A DNA stretch of 23,769 bases from JBMTVN01 sp046047235. GTDB taxonomy: Bacteria; Verrucomicrobiota; Verrucomicrobiia; Limisphaerales; JAHDYP01. The stretch lies in contig JBJOII010000064.1 in NCBI GenBank assembly GCA_046047235.1, forward strand, positions 1 to 23,769. The letters are read 5' to 3'. The translations under genes and the position numbers were made by a program. This document shows positions 8,114 to 16,552 of this stretch, one piece after another (the first letter of the stretch is position 1; each line of letters starts with the position of its first letter). The notes beneath the pieces were generated by a model, which saw nothing but the letters and a program-made list of their open reading frames with translations, ran no database searches and had not been told where the DNA came from.

Positions 8114-8141
8114 CCCGCACCCGCACCCGCACCCGCACCCC
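8114..8141. repeat. Tandem hexamer repeat (CCCGCA)x4 between two genes
   Basis: Four perfect copies of CCCGCA followed by CCCC fill the whole gap between the isomerase stop codon and the pdxA ATG. Such a tract can change copy number by slippage, which would alter the length and composition of the pdxA leader. Confidence 0.9.
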
Positions 8142-9146
8142 ATGCCCCATCCTGCCTCGCCGAAGCAGCCCATCCACCTCGGCATCTCCCTCGGTGACCC
8201 CGCCGGCATCGGCGCCGAAATCACCCTCAAAGCTCTCGCCACCCTCCCCCAATCCCCCCTCACCCGCTTCACCCTTGCCTGTGATCCCGATTGGCTCCAC
8301 CACCAAGCCAACCTCCTCAAACTCCCCCCACCAAACTCCTACCCCCACATCCAATTCCATAATCCCGACAACATCAAAATCCCCCACGCCATCCACCCCA
8401 GCCACCCCCTCGCCCCCCAAGCCGCCCTCAGCTGGCTCACCGCCACCACCCAGCTCTGCCTACAACACCAGCTCGATGGCATGGTCACCGCCCCTCTCTC
8501 CAAAGAATCTATCATCCGCAGCGGTACACCCTTCATCGGCCAAACCGAATACCTCACCCACCTCGCCGGCAATCCCCATACCGGAATGATGCTCCTCGGA
8601 CACGACCAGCAAATGCGCTGGCTCCGCGTCATGCTCGTCACAACCCACCTCCCCATCCGCCAAATCCCCGATGCCATCACCCCCAAAACGATCGAAAACG
8701 CCGTCCACCGCGCCCACCAAGCCTGCTCTCTCCTCCATCTCCCCCAAGCCAGAATCGCCGTCTGCGGCCTCAACCCCCACGCCGGCGAAGGCGGCCACAT
8801 GGGCACCGAAGAAATCACCACCATCCAACCCACCATCGAAAAGCTGAAAAAGGAAGGCTTTAACGTTATTGGGCCCATCTCCGGCGATACCGTCTTCCAC
8901 GCAGCCCTCCATGACCACCACGACGTCGTCGTCGCCATGTTCCACGACCAAGGCCTAGCCCCACTCAAAACCGTCGCCTTCGATTCCGGCGTCAATTGGA
9001 CCGTCGGCCTCCCCTTCCCCAGAACCTCCCCCGACCACGGCCCCGCCTATAATATAGCCGGCAAAAACGTCGCCACCCCCTCCAGCATGGTCGCCGCTAT
9101 CCAACTCGCCCAAAATCTCGCCACCCACACCCCACCTCCATCCTAA
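8142..9146 (+). CDS. pdxA: 4-hydroxythreonine-4-phosphate dehydrogenase
   Basis: PdxA oxidises 4-phosphohydroxy-L-threonine in the DXP-dependent route to pyridoxal 5'-phosphate. The 334-residue product has the family N-terminus 'ISLGDPAGIGAEI' (15-27), 'GMVTAPLSKES' (113-123), 'NPHAGEGG' (211-218) and 'AMFHDQGLAPLK' (265-276). The three metal-binding histidines expected from E. coli PdxA (H166, H211, H266) correspond to His169, His213 and His268. 'GLPFPRTSPDHG' (289-300) is also characteristic. The fold and catalytic residues appear intact. It is 29 nt downstream of the isomerase gene, separated only by a hexamer repeat, and is probably transcribed with it. The 145-nt gap downstream separates it from the transporter cluster. 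No Shine-Dalgarno sequence is visible. Confidence 0.94.
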   Translation: MPHPASPKQPIHLGISLGDPAGIGAEITLKALATLPQSPLTRFTLACDPDWLHHQANLLKLPPPNSYPHIQFHNPDNIKIPHAIHPSHPLAPQAALSWLTATTQLCLQHQLDGMVTAPLSKESIIRSGTPFIGQTEYLTHLAGNPHTGMMLLGHDQQMRWLRVMLVTTHLPIRQIPDAITPKTIENAVHRAHQACSLLHLPQARIAVCGLNPHAGEGGHMGTEEITTIQPTIEKLKKEGFNVIGPISGDTVFHAALHDHHDVVVAMFHDQGLAPLKTVAFDSGVNWTVGLPFPRTSPDHGPAYNIAGKNVATPSSMVAAIQLAQNLATHTPPPS

Positions 9147-9213
9147 TCCCCCCCGCCTACCCACCCCCGTCTGTGCCGCCAAACGCACAGTAGCCACAAC
9201 GCCCCGATTCCGG

Positions 9214-9280
9214 TAAGCGTTTCGCCCCGACCATGGTTAAGCGTTTGCAATCATCAGCATTCTCCGTATTGTAAGCGCCT
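9214..9280 (+). promoter_or_regulatory. Candidate promoter and TAAGCG direct repeats upstream of the SPFH/ABC cluster
   Basis: TTGCAA (9245-9250), a 16-nt spacer and TATTGT (9267-9272) form a plausible sigma70-type promoter about 20 nt before the first cluster gene. Three TAAGCG words occur nearby at 9214, 9238 and 9272. The first two extend to the identical 9-mer TAAGCGTTT, 24 nt apart, placing them upstream of and overlapping the -35 element. They could be activator or repressor sites. This gap is visibly less C-rich than the surrounding sequence. Confidence 0.42.
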
Positions 9281-9291
9281 TTCGACACGTC

Positions 9292-10476
9292 ATGAGGCAA
9301 TTTGCTGCCATAGCTAAGAATACCTTCATGGAATTGGTCCGGCAGCCGGTCTTCCTGCTGCTCCTGACCGCTTCCTGCAGTTTCTCGGTATTCATAGCCG
9401 CCGTGCCCTACTTCGGGTTCGGCGATGACCCCAAACTCGTCAAGGACGGCACCCTCGCTATCACTCTGCTCTCCGGCCTCTTCGGAGCCGTGCTCAGCGC
9501 CTCCGCCTCCGTCGCCCGCGAACTCCGCCAAGGCACCGCCCTCGCCGTCCTCTCAAAACCCATCGGCCGAGCCCCCTTCCTCCTCGCCAAATACTGCGGC
9601 CTCGCCGCCGCCCTCACCCTCCTCACCTACGTCAACCTGCTGGGCGCCCTCGTCGCCAGCCGTATGGCCTTCGATGCCTACGGCGAAACCGATACCCCGG
9701 CTCTCGCCATCTTCTTCGGCTGCCTCCTCCTCGCCTACTGCATCGCCGGCTTCACCAATTTCTTCCTCCGACGTCCCTTCGTCGCCGATGCCGTCTTCGC
9801 CGTCGTGGCCAGTATCACTCTCGCCACCATCATCACGATCTACGCCGCCCCACAACACCTCGGCTATAACGAAGTCTTCGAAATCGATTGGCGCCTCATC
9901 CCCGCCGGAATCCTCATTCTCTTCGCCCTCTGGATCCTCGCAGGCATCGCCCTCGCCTGCTCCACCCGGTTCGAAATGATCCCCACCCTCGCCATCTGCA
10001 CCGGCATCTTCCTCCTCGGCCTCATGAGCGATTACCTCTTCGGCCAATACTCCGTACCCGTCTGGAGCCGCGTAAACCTCGAACAAGCCGCCCTCGAAGA
10101 CGACCGCTCCGCCGAACAACGCCAGTGGCTCCGAACCGCCAAGGAACGCTACGACGCCAATGGGGACGGCCGTATCGACCCCAAAGAAGCCAATCTCGTC
10201 ACCCCGGAAGACCAGTTGTCCATGCGCCAGGCCGGCCTCGGCGCCACCTGGTGGGGCACCGCCCTCTATAGCGTCATCCCCAATTGGCAACTCTTCTGGC
10301 TCGCCGATGTCCTCGAAGGTAAACCCGGCAGCACCACCACCCTCCCCGATGGCACCATCCGCCCCAATAGCATCCCCTGGAGCTACGTCGGCAAAGCCTT
10401 CACCTACTTGCTGGGTTACCTCGGAGCCACTCTCGCCCTCGCACTCCTCCTTTTCGAAGACCGTGAATTAAGCTGA
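9292..10476 (+). CDS. ABC-2 type transporter permease with an EF-hand loop
   Basis: The 394-residue protein has about seven hydrophobic segments (roughly 20-38, 55-73, 98-122, 136-157, 165-184, 202-223, 230-250) and a final one at 365-388. The N-terminal half carries 'ARELRQGTALAVLSKPIGR' (75-93), the cytoplasmic coupling region typical of ABC-2 permeases. Between the last two membrane segments lies a soluble stretch of more than 100 residues holding a canonical EF-hand loop at 288-299 ('DANGDGRIDPKE'), with ligands Asp288, Asn290, Asp292, Asp296 and Glu299. This suggests Ca2+ binding outside the membrane; sidedness is inferred. It is the first gene of the cluster, 6 nt before the next, and its likely partner ATPase is at 16553. 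The start ATG has no Shine-Dalgarno sequence. The cargo is unknown. Confidence 0.83.
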   Translation: MRQFAAIAKNTFMELVRQPVFLLLLTASCSFSVFIAAVPYFGFGDDPKLVKDGTLAITLLSGLFGAVLSASASVARELRQGTALAVLSKPIGRAPFLLAKYCGLAAALTLLTYVNLLGALVASRMAFDAYGETDTPALAIFFGCLLLAYCIAGFTNFFLRRPFVADAVFAVVASITLATIITIYAAPQHLGYNEVFEIDWRLIPAGILILFALWILAGIALACSTRFEMIPTLAICTGIFLLGLMSDYLFGQYSVPVWSRVNLEQAALEDDRSAEQRQWLRTAKERYDANGDGRIDPKEANLVTPEDQLSMRQAGLGATWWGTALYSVIPNWQLFWLADVLEGKPGSTTTLPDGTIRPNSIPWSYVGKAFTYLLGYLGATLALALLLFEDRELS

Positions 10477-10482
10477 TTTTCC

Positions 10483-12381
10483 ATGGAACAAAACCACCAA
10501 CGTATCGGAGCCATCAACTGGTTGATGCTGCTGGTCATCGCCGCCCTCAGCTTCGCCCTAGCCAGATTCGCCGGCCTCACCTCCGGCCTCCTCACCAGCT
10601 TCCTGCTCGGCGTCGGCTTCCTCGTCGCCGGCTTCAGCTACTTCCAAATGCGCCTCGAAGAACGCGAACGCCTGGAAGCCATCGAGTTCAATGAACTCAA
10701 AAAGGCCAAAGGCGACTCAGGCCTCTTCGCCGGTAGTGACTCCTTCTCCGCCAAACGATCCCGCGAACAATTCGAAAAATTCCTCATCCCCGCCTTCGCT
10801 ATCCTCCTGCTCGCCCTCCAAGGCTCCGTCATCTACTACGGCTGGAAATACCTCCCCAACGCCCCCCAGCCCGGAACCAGCCAGGCCGCCGTCTCCATGG
10901 CCATCTACGCCCTCTTCGCCCTCATCCTCTTCCTGCTCGGAAAATACGCCGGCGGTATCGCCCGACTCGAAAATCAACGCCTCCTCCGCCCAGGCGCCGG
11001 CTACCTCATGCTCGGCTCAGTCGCCTGCTTTGTCTCCGCCTCTGTCGAAGCCGCCCTCTGGTTCAATGCCCCCAAAATTGATACCTACGCCTCCTACGCC
11101 TTCCTCGTCCTCCTCGCCCTCGTCTCCATCGAAACTCTCATCAACCTGGTCATGGAAATCTATCGCCCCCGCGTCCATGGCCAAGCCGCCCGCGTCCTCT
11201 ACGAATCACGCCTCATCGGCCTCCTCGGCCAACCCGCCGGCCTCATCAGCACAGCCGCCCAAGCCCTCGATTACCAGTTCGGCTTCAAAGTCTCCGAAAC
11301 CTGGTTCTATAAATTCCTCGAAAAAGCCCTCTCCTGGATCATCCTGCTCCAACTCGGCGCCCTCTTCCTCTCCACAACCGTCGTCATCGTCGAACCCAAT
11401 GAACAAGCCCTGCTCGAACGCTTCGGCCACCCCGTAGCCAGCCGCAGCGTCCTCGAACCCGGCCTCCACCTCAAATGGCCCTGGCCCATCGACCAAGCCT
11501 ACCGCTTCCCCTCCCGCCAAATCCATAGCTTCATCGTCGGCGTCATCCCCGATGAAGACCTCGAAAAGGAACGCACCGTCCTCTGGACCCGCGCCCACTA
11601 TAAGGAGGAATTTAACCTCCTCGTCGCCAGCCGCGAATCCCTCGGCTCCAGTGAAATTACCTCAGGCGAAAAACCCGTCCCCGCTAACCTCCTCGCCGCC
11701 AGTATCCCCGTCCATTACGAAGTCACCGACCTCGTCAAATGGTCCTACGAACACCAAAACGGCGCCAGCCTCCTCGAGGATATCGCCAACCGCGAGGTCA
11801 TCCGCTACCTCGTCAGTGTCGATTTCGATACGGTCATGTCCAGCGGCCGCGCCGCCGCCAGCGACGCCCTCCGCGACCGGATCCAAACCGCCGCCGACCA
11901 GTTCAACCTCGGCACCCGCATCGTCTACGTCGGCCTCGAAAATATCCACCCGCCCATCGGCACCCGACAAGTCCCCGTCGCCGCCGCCTTCGAAGACGTC
12001 GTCGGCTCCATGCAGCAAAAACAAACCAATATCCTCCTCGCCCTCGCATACCAGGCCAGCCGTATCCCCACCGCCCAGGCCGAAGCCACAAACCTCCTCT
12101 CTAAAGCCCAAAGCGAACGCACCCTCAAGGTCGCCGTCGCCGAAGCCCAAGCCCAACGCTTCCAACAACAAAACTCCGCCTACCAGACCGCCCCCTCAGT
12201 CTATAAATCACGCGTCTACCTCGACTCCCTCGCCAAAACAATCGCACCCGTCCGAAAATACGTCATCGCCACCACCAATACCTCCGACGTCATCACTCTC
12301 AACCTGGAAGAAAAAATCCGCAGCGACCTGGCAGCCGATGTCATCCTGCCTCCCGATGCACTCCAGCCCGCCAAACCCTAA
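10483..12381 (+). CDS. Large polytopic SPFH/Band 7 domain protein (HflK-related)
   Basis: The 632-residue protein is about half again as long as E. coli HflK. Residues 1-300 contain seven likely membrane segments (about 12-30, 35-54, 99-120, 134-153, 172-194, 203-224, 283-303). The SPFH domain follows from about 300 to 520, opening with 'VIVEPNEQALLERFG' and 'PGLHLKWPWPID', the pattern of HflK/HflC proteins. An Ala/Gln/Glu-rich region at 525-565 suits the coiled coil that mediates SPFH ring assembly. SPFH proteins form large membrane cages that organise other membrane proteins or modulate proteases such as FtsH. No FtsH gene is in the window. The multi-pass N-terminal region has no counterpart in E. 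coli HflK, and its role is unknown. It lies between an ABC permease gene and an HflC-like gene. Confidence 0.82.
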   Translation: MEQNHQRIGAINWLMLLVIAALSFALARFAGLTSGLLTSFLLGVGFLVAGFSYFQMRLEERERLEAIEFNELKKAKGDSGLFAGSDSFSAKRSREQFEKFLIPAFAILLLALQGSVIYYGWKYLPNAPQPGTSQAAVSMAIYALFALILFLLGKYAGGIARLENQRLLRPGAGYLMLGSVACFVSASVEAALWFNAPKIDTYASYAFLVLLALVSIETLINLVMEIYRPRVHGQAARVLYESRLIGLLGQPAGLISTAAQALDYQFGFKVSETWFYKFLEKALSWIILLQLGALFLSTTVVIVEPNEQALLERFGHPVASRSVLEPGLHLKWPWPIDQAYRFPSRQIHSFIVGVIPDEDLEKERTVLWTRAHYKEEFNLLVASRESLGSSEITSGEKPVPANLLAASIPVHYEVTDLVKWSYEHQNGASLLEDIANREVIRYLVSVDFDTVMSSGRAAASDALRDRIQTAADQFNLGTRIVYVGLENIHPPIGTRQVPVAAAFEDVVGSMQQKQTNILLALAYQASRIPTAQAEATNLLSKAQSERTLKVAVAEAQAQRFQQQNSAYQTAPSVYKSRVYLDSLAKTIAPVRKYVIATTNTSDVITLNLEEKIRSDLAADVILPPDALQPAKP

Positions 12382-12401
12382 AAGCTACCCTGACTCTTAT
12401 C

Positions 12402-13280
12402 ATGAAGCGTAATCCCATCACCCTGATCACTAGCGGCATCCTGCTGCTGATCTTCGTGTCCATGCTGTTCACCTTCCAGGTGCGCCAAACCGAAGTCGGC
12501 GTCGTCACCACCTTCGGACGCTACTCCCGTAGCGTCACCGACCCAGGCTTCCGACTCCGCCTCCCCTGGCCCGTCCAACGTGTCTATAAATTCGACCGGC
12601 GCCTCCAAACCTTCGAAAGCAAATTCGACCAGTCCATCACCCGCGACCAAATCAACATCCTCGCCAAAGTCTACGTAGGCTGGTCCATCGCCGGCGATGC
12701 CCGCACCTTCCTCGAACGCTTCAATGGCGACGTCGCCGCCGTGGAACGAACCCTCGAACCCGTCATCCGTGACGCCAAAAGCGTCGTCCTCGGATCCCAT
12801 AACTTCAGTGACCTCATCTCCACAAACGAAGCCTCCCTCAAGTTCGACGAAATCGAACAGGAAATGCTCGGCCGCGTCCAAGCCCGCGCCCGCGATGACT
12901 ACGGCATCGAAATCCGCCTCCTCGGCCTGAAACAACTCGGCCTCCCCGAAAGCATCACCTCCACAGTCTTCCAACGCATGCGCGCCGAACGCCAACGCCT
13001 CTCCGCCAAATACCAGGCCGAAGGCGAACGCGAAGCCAAAATCATCCGCGCCCAGGCCGACGGCACCGCCAATGAAATCCTCGCCAACGCCCAGGCCCAA
13101 GGAGCCCGTATCCTCGGCGACGCAGAGGTCAAAGCCCAGGAATACTACGGCGTCTTCGAGAAAAACCCCGACCTCGCCATCTTCCTCTTCCAACTCCGCG
13201 CTCTCGAAGAATCACTCAAGGAAAAGAGTCACCTCATCCTCGATCAACAAACGCCCCCGTTTAACCTCCTTGCGCCGTAA
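12402..13280 (+). CDS. hflC: HflC-like SPFH domain protein
   Basis: The 292-residue protein has one N-terminal membrane segment (about 7-25) and an SPFH domain from about 26 to 190, opening with 'VRQTEVGVVTTFGRYSR' and 'DPGFRLRLPWPVQRVYKFD', the HflC pattern. 'RDQINILAKVYVGW' at 81-94 and 'DYGIEIRLLGLKQLGLP' near 167-183 are further matches. Residues 195-260 are rich in Ala, Glu and Gln, as in the SPFH coiled coil. HflC normally pairs with HflK to form a ring in the inner membrane with its bulk in the periplasm. Here it is flanked by two other SPFH genes, so hetero-assembly of three subunits is plausible. It starts 20 nt after the preceding stop codon, with no Shine-Dalgarno sequence. Confidence 0.88.
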   Translation: MKRNPITLITSGILLLIFVSMLFTFQVRQTEVGVVTTFGRYSRSVTDPGFRLRLPWPVQRVYKFDRRLQTFESKFDQSITRDQINILAKVYVGWSIAGDARTFLERFNGDVAAVERTLEPVIRDAKSVVLGSHNFSDLISTNEASLKFDEIEQEMLGRVQARARDDYGIEIRLLGLKQLGLPESITSTVFQRMRAERQRLSAKYQAEGEREAKIIRAQADGTANEILANAQAQGARILGDAEVKAQEYYGVFEKNPDLAIFLFQLRALEESLKEKSHLILDQQTPPFNLLAP

Positions 13281-13307
13281 TAACCGCCACCCATACCTCC
13301 CGACGCA

Positions 13308-14471
13308 ATGAGCCACGATCACCACCATCACGAAGAGGAACGGAAGCCATCCACGGCTCCCGCCCCCACCACCACCCAACAACCAGCCCCCTCCCCGGAG
13401 CCCCACCACCACGCCGTAGAAGACGCTGGCGCCCAAGCCCTCTCCGATGCCCTGCGCTCCAGCTTCAGTATCGTCAGATTCCTCATGTTCATCCTCCTGG
13501 CAGCCTTCGTACTGTCAGGCCTGTTCACCGTCGCCCCCAACCAGGTCGCCATCCTCCTCCGCTTCGGTAGCCCCGTCGGCATAGGCGAAGATCAACTCCT
13601 CCAACCCGGCCTCCACTGGAAACTCCCCTACCCCATCGACGAAGTCGTCTATGTCCCCGTAGGTGAAACCAAAACCATCACCTCCTCCGCCGGCTTCTAC
13701 GCCATGTCCCCGGAGGAAGAACTCGCCGGCGGAAAAGACCCCGCCATGGCCACCCCCTTCCTCGCCGCCGGTGTCGATGGCTACACGCTCGCCGGAGATG
13801 GTAACATCGTCCATGTCCGTATCACGGTGAACTACCGCATTACCGACCCCATCCGCTTCGCCTTCGGCTTCGAAAACTCCACCAACCTCCTCCAACACCT
13901 GCTCGATAACGCCACCTTCAACGCCGCCGCACGCTTCAGCGCCGATGATGCCCTCTACCTCCGTAGAGCCGCCTTCCGGGAAGCGGTCATCAACCGCCTC
14001 ACCGACCTCGTCAACGCCCCCGACTTCAGCCTCGGCATCGAACTCGATCCCCGCGAAGTCCGCGTCGAACCCCCACTCTTCGTCCAGGGCGCCTTCAATG
14101 AAGTCCTCGTCGCCCAACAACAACGCGATATCCAAATACGCGAAGCCGAAACCTACGCCCGCTCCGCCACCAATAAAGCCATCGGCGAAGCCTCAGTCGT
14201 CGTCCGCAATAGCCTCACGCTCAGTAATACGCTCGTCCAGGCCGTCGCCACCGATGCCACTAACTTCCTCGGCCTCCTCCCCTCCTACGAAAAAAATCCC
14301 AACCTCCTCAAGGAACGCCTCCTCGCCGAACGCGTCGAACGCGTCATGACCAACGCCCAGTTCAAAGCTTACCTCCCGGCCCGAAAAGACGGACGCCCGC
14401 GTGAACTCCGCCTCCAACTCAATAAAGAGGTCGACCCCCCCAAGAAACTCCAAGCCGGCCAAAATAACTGA
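13308..14471 (+). CDS. hflK: HflK-like SPFH protein with a His-rich N-terminus
   Basis: The 387-residue protein has the HflK layout: a disordered cytoplasmic N-terminus, one membrane segment (about 54-74) and an SPFH domain opening 'FTVAPNQVAILLRFGSP' with 'PGLHWKLPYPIDEV' at 100-113, very close to HflK proteins. The first 40 residues are odd: His at 3 and 5-8, a Pro/Thr/Gln-rich linker, then three His at 33-35. HflK proteins usually have Gly/Pro-rich N-termini, so a His cluster suggests metal binding, possibly shared with the next gene product, which also begins His-rich. An insertion at about 130-160 ('SPEEELAGGKDPAM') interrupts the domain and resembles an extra loop in the 10483 protein. 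Spacers are 27 nt upstream and 9 nt downstream. Confidence 0.84.
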   Translation: MSHDHHHHEEERKPSTAPAPTTTQQPAPSPEPHHHAVEDAGAQALSDALRSSFSIVRFLMFILLAAFVLSGLFTVAPNQVAILLRFGSPVGIGEDQLLQPGLHWKLPYPIDEVVYVPVGETKTITSSAGFYAMSPEEELAGGKDPAMATPFLAAGVDGYTLAGDGNIVHVRITVNYRITDPIRFAFGFENSTNLLQHLLDNATFNAAARFSADDALYLRRAAFREAVINRLTDLVNAPDFSLGIELDPREVRVEPPLFVQGAFNEVLVAQQQRDIQIREAETYARSATNKAIGEASVVVRNSLTLSNTLVQAVATDATNFLGLLPSYEKNPNLLKERLLAERVERVMTNAQFKAYLPARKDGRPRELRLQLNKEVDPPKKLQAGQNN

Positions 14472-14480
14472 TCACCTCCC

Positions 14481-16544
14481 ATGCAAGTCACTTCCCTCAT
14501 CAGTCGCGACGACGACCACAAACACGACCACGACGCACCCGGGTGCGGCTGCGACCACGATCACGGCCATGACCACCACGGTCATGACCACGGCCACGAA
14601 CATATCCCCGTCAAACTCCAGCAGATGGTGCTCGGCATCATCTTCATCGCGAATTCCTTCGTGGTGGAATGGATCTTCGATAAAGGCAACATGGTCGCCG
14701 GTATCAGCGCCATGCTCGGCGCCATCACGCTCGGCTACCCCATCATCCTCACCGCATGGAAAGATATCTGGCGCGGTATCCTCAGTATCAACGAACTCGT
14801 AGCCATCGCCGTCCTCGCCGCCTTCGCCGCAGGTGAATCCCAGGTCGGCGGTTACCAAACCGCCGGCGTCGTCGCCTTCTTCATGCTCCTCGGTGAACTC
14901 ATCGAAACCCGCACCGCCGCCGGCGCCCGCGCCTCCATCGAATCCCTCATCCGCCTCACCCCCACCCGCGCCCGCCGACTCAACACCAAAGGCGATGAAA
15001 CGGAAGTCGGCGCCCAGGATCTAAATATCGGGGATACCATCCGCGTCCGCCCCGGCGATAACGTCCCCGCCGACGGCATCATCACCCAGGGCCAAGGCTC
15101 CTTCAACCAAGCCAATATCACCGGGGAATCCCTCCCCGTGGACAAAAAACCCGGCGACGAAGTCTTCGCCGGAACTCAAAACCTCACCGGGGTCCTCGAA
15201 ATCAAAGTCAGCCGCGCCGGCACCGATACCACCCTTGGCCGCGTCCGCGAACTCATCCTCGCCGCCGAAAAAACTAAACTCCCCATCATGCGGATCATCG
15301 ACCAATACATGGTCTATTATACCCCGCTCGTCCTCGTCATCGGCGCCCTCGTCTGGGCCTTCACCCGCGATATCGACCGCGTCATCTCCGTCCTCGTTGT
15401 CGCCTGCCCCTGCGCCTTCATCCTCGCCTCCCCCTCCGCCATGGTCGCAGCCCTCTCCGCCGCCGCCCGCCTCGGTATCCTCATCAAAAATGTCGGCGAT
15501 ATCGAACTCGCAGCCCGTATCAATGCCTTCGTCTTCGATAAAACCGGCACGCTCACCACCGGTCAGCTCGCCGTCAGCCGCCTCGCCCCCATCGGCGATG
15601 CCAAAGCCGCCGAACTCCTCCAAATCGCCGCCTCCGCCGAACGCTACAGTAACCACCCCACCGCCCGCGCCCTCGCCAACCTCGCCAAGGAAGCCGGCGT
15701 CCCCCTATCGGAACCACAAAACTTCATCGAAACCGCCGGGCGCGGTATCACCGCCACAGTCGACGGCAGCCAAATCGTCATCGGCCGAGCCCAATGGCTC
15801 CGCGATAATAATATCTCCGGCGACTTCACCAGCTCCGTCGACCTCAACGAAACAGAAGGCTTCAGCCTCATCTTCGTCGCCAAAAATGGCGCCTGTATCG
15901 GCTGGATCGGTCTCCAGGACCAAACCCGTACCGAAGCCCGCGAATCCCTCGTCACTCTCAAAGACCTCGGCGCCCGCCGCATAGCCATGGTCTCCGGTGA
16001 CCGCGAACCCGTCGCCAATCGCGTCGCCCGCGAAATCGGCGTCGAAGAAGTCGTCGCCGAATGCCTGCCCCAAAATAAGGTCGAGTTCGTCCGCCAGTTC
16101 AAAGGTCGCGGCTACCGCGTCGCCGTCGTCGGCGATGGCGTCAATGACGCCCCAGCCCTCGCCGCCGGCGATATGGGCATCGCCATGGGCGCCGCCGGCT
16201 CCGATGTCGCCATCCATAGCGCCACCATCGCCCTCATGAATAGTGACCTCCGCCGCCTCCCCTTCCTCGTCACTCTCTCCCGCCAAACCCGCACGGTCAT
16301 CAATCAGAACTTCCTCTTCGGTGTCCTCTTCATCATCGGCGGCCTCGCCGCCGGCGCCTTCGGCTATATCAACCCCATCCTCGCCGCTATCCTCCATAAC
16401 GCAGGCTCGCTCATCGTCGTCTTCAATAGTGCACGCCTCGTCCGCCTAGGCGAAGAACTCGAACCCTTCCAACCCCCAGCTAAAGACGAACCCGAAGCCC
16501 CCGCCACTAACCCAAAACCACAAATGGCCGCCGGTAACGCCTAG
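14481..16544 (+). CDS. P1B-type heavy-metal-transporting ATPase with a His-rich N-terminus
   Basis: The 687-residue protein is a complete P1B ATPase. It has eight likely membrane segments, 'TGES' at 214-217 in the actuator domain, the 'CPC' transport motif at 309-311, the phosphorylation site 'DKTGTLT' with Asp353, 'HP' at 392-393 in the nucleotide domain and 'GDGVNDAP' at 551-558. The usual N-terminal CxxC metal-binding domain is absent. Instead residues 11-41 hold twelve His among Asp and Gly, plus Cys22 and Cys24. The last membrane segment has 'HNAGSLIVVFNSARL' (639-653), comparable to the 'H(D/E)GG' segment of Zn/Cd/Co exporters but with Asn-Ala. Together these favour Zn2+ or another divalent metal over Cu+, as inference only. 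It should export metal from the cytoplasm at the cost of ATP. It is 9 nt after hflK and 8 nt before the ABC ATPase. Confidence 0.93.
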   Translation: MQVTSLISRDDDHKHDHDAPGCGCDHDHGHDHHGHDHGHEHIPVKLQQMVLGIIFIANSFVVEWIFDKGNMVAGISAMLGAITLGYPIILTAWKDIWRGILSINELVAIAVLAAFAAGESQVGGYQTAGVVAFFMLLGELIETRTAAGARASIESLIRLTPTRARRLNTKGDETEVGAQDLNIGDTIRVRPGDNVPADGIITQGQGSFNQANITGESLPVDKKPGDEVFAGTQNLTGVLEIKVSRAGTDTTLGRVRELILAAEKTKLPIMRIIDQYMVYYTPLVLVIGALVWAFTRDIDRVISVLVVACPCAFILASPSAMVAALSAAARLGILIKNVGDIELAARINAFVFDKTGTLTTGQLAVSRLAPIGDAKAAELLQIAASAERYSNHPTARALANLAKEAGVPLSEPQNFIETAGRGITATVDGSQIVIGRAQWLRDNNISGDFTSSVDLNETEGFSLIFVAKNGACIGWIGLQDQTRTEARESLVTLKDLGARRIAMVSGDREPVANRVAREIGVEEVVAECLPQNKVEFVRQFKGRGYRVAVVGDGVNDAPALAAGDMGIAMGAAGSDVAIHSATIALMNSDLRRLPFLVTLSRQTRTVINQNFLFGVLFIIGGLAAGAFGYINPILAAILHNAGSLIVVFNSARLVRLGEELEPFQPPAKDEPEAPATNPKPQMAAGNA

Positions 16545-16552
16545 CCCGCACC

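Noticed and set aside
12402..14471. Calling the SPFH genes a standard HflKC protease-modulator operon
   Set aside because: There are three SPFH genes rather than two, no FtsH or hfq/hflX context, and they are embedded between transporter genes.
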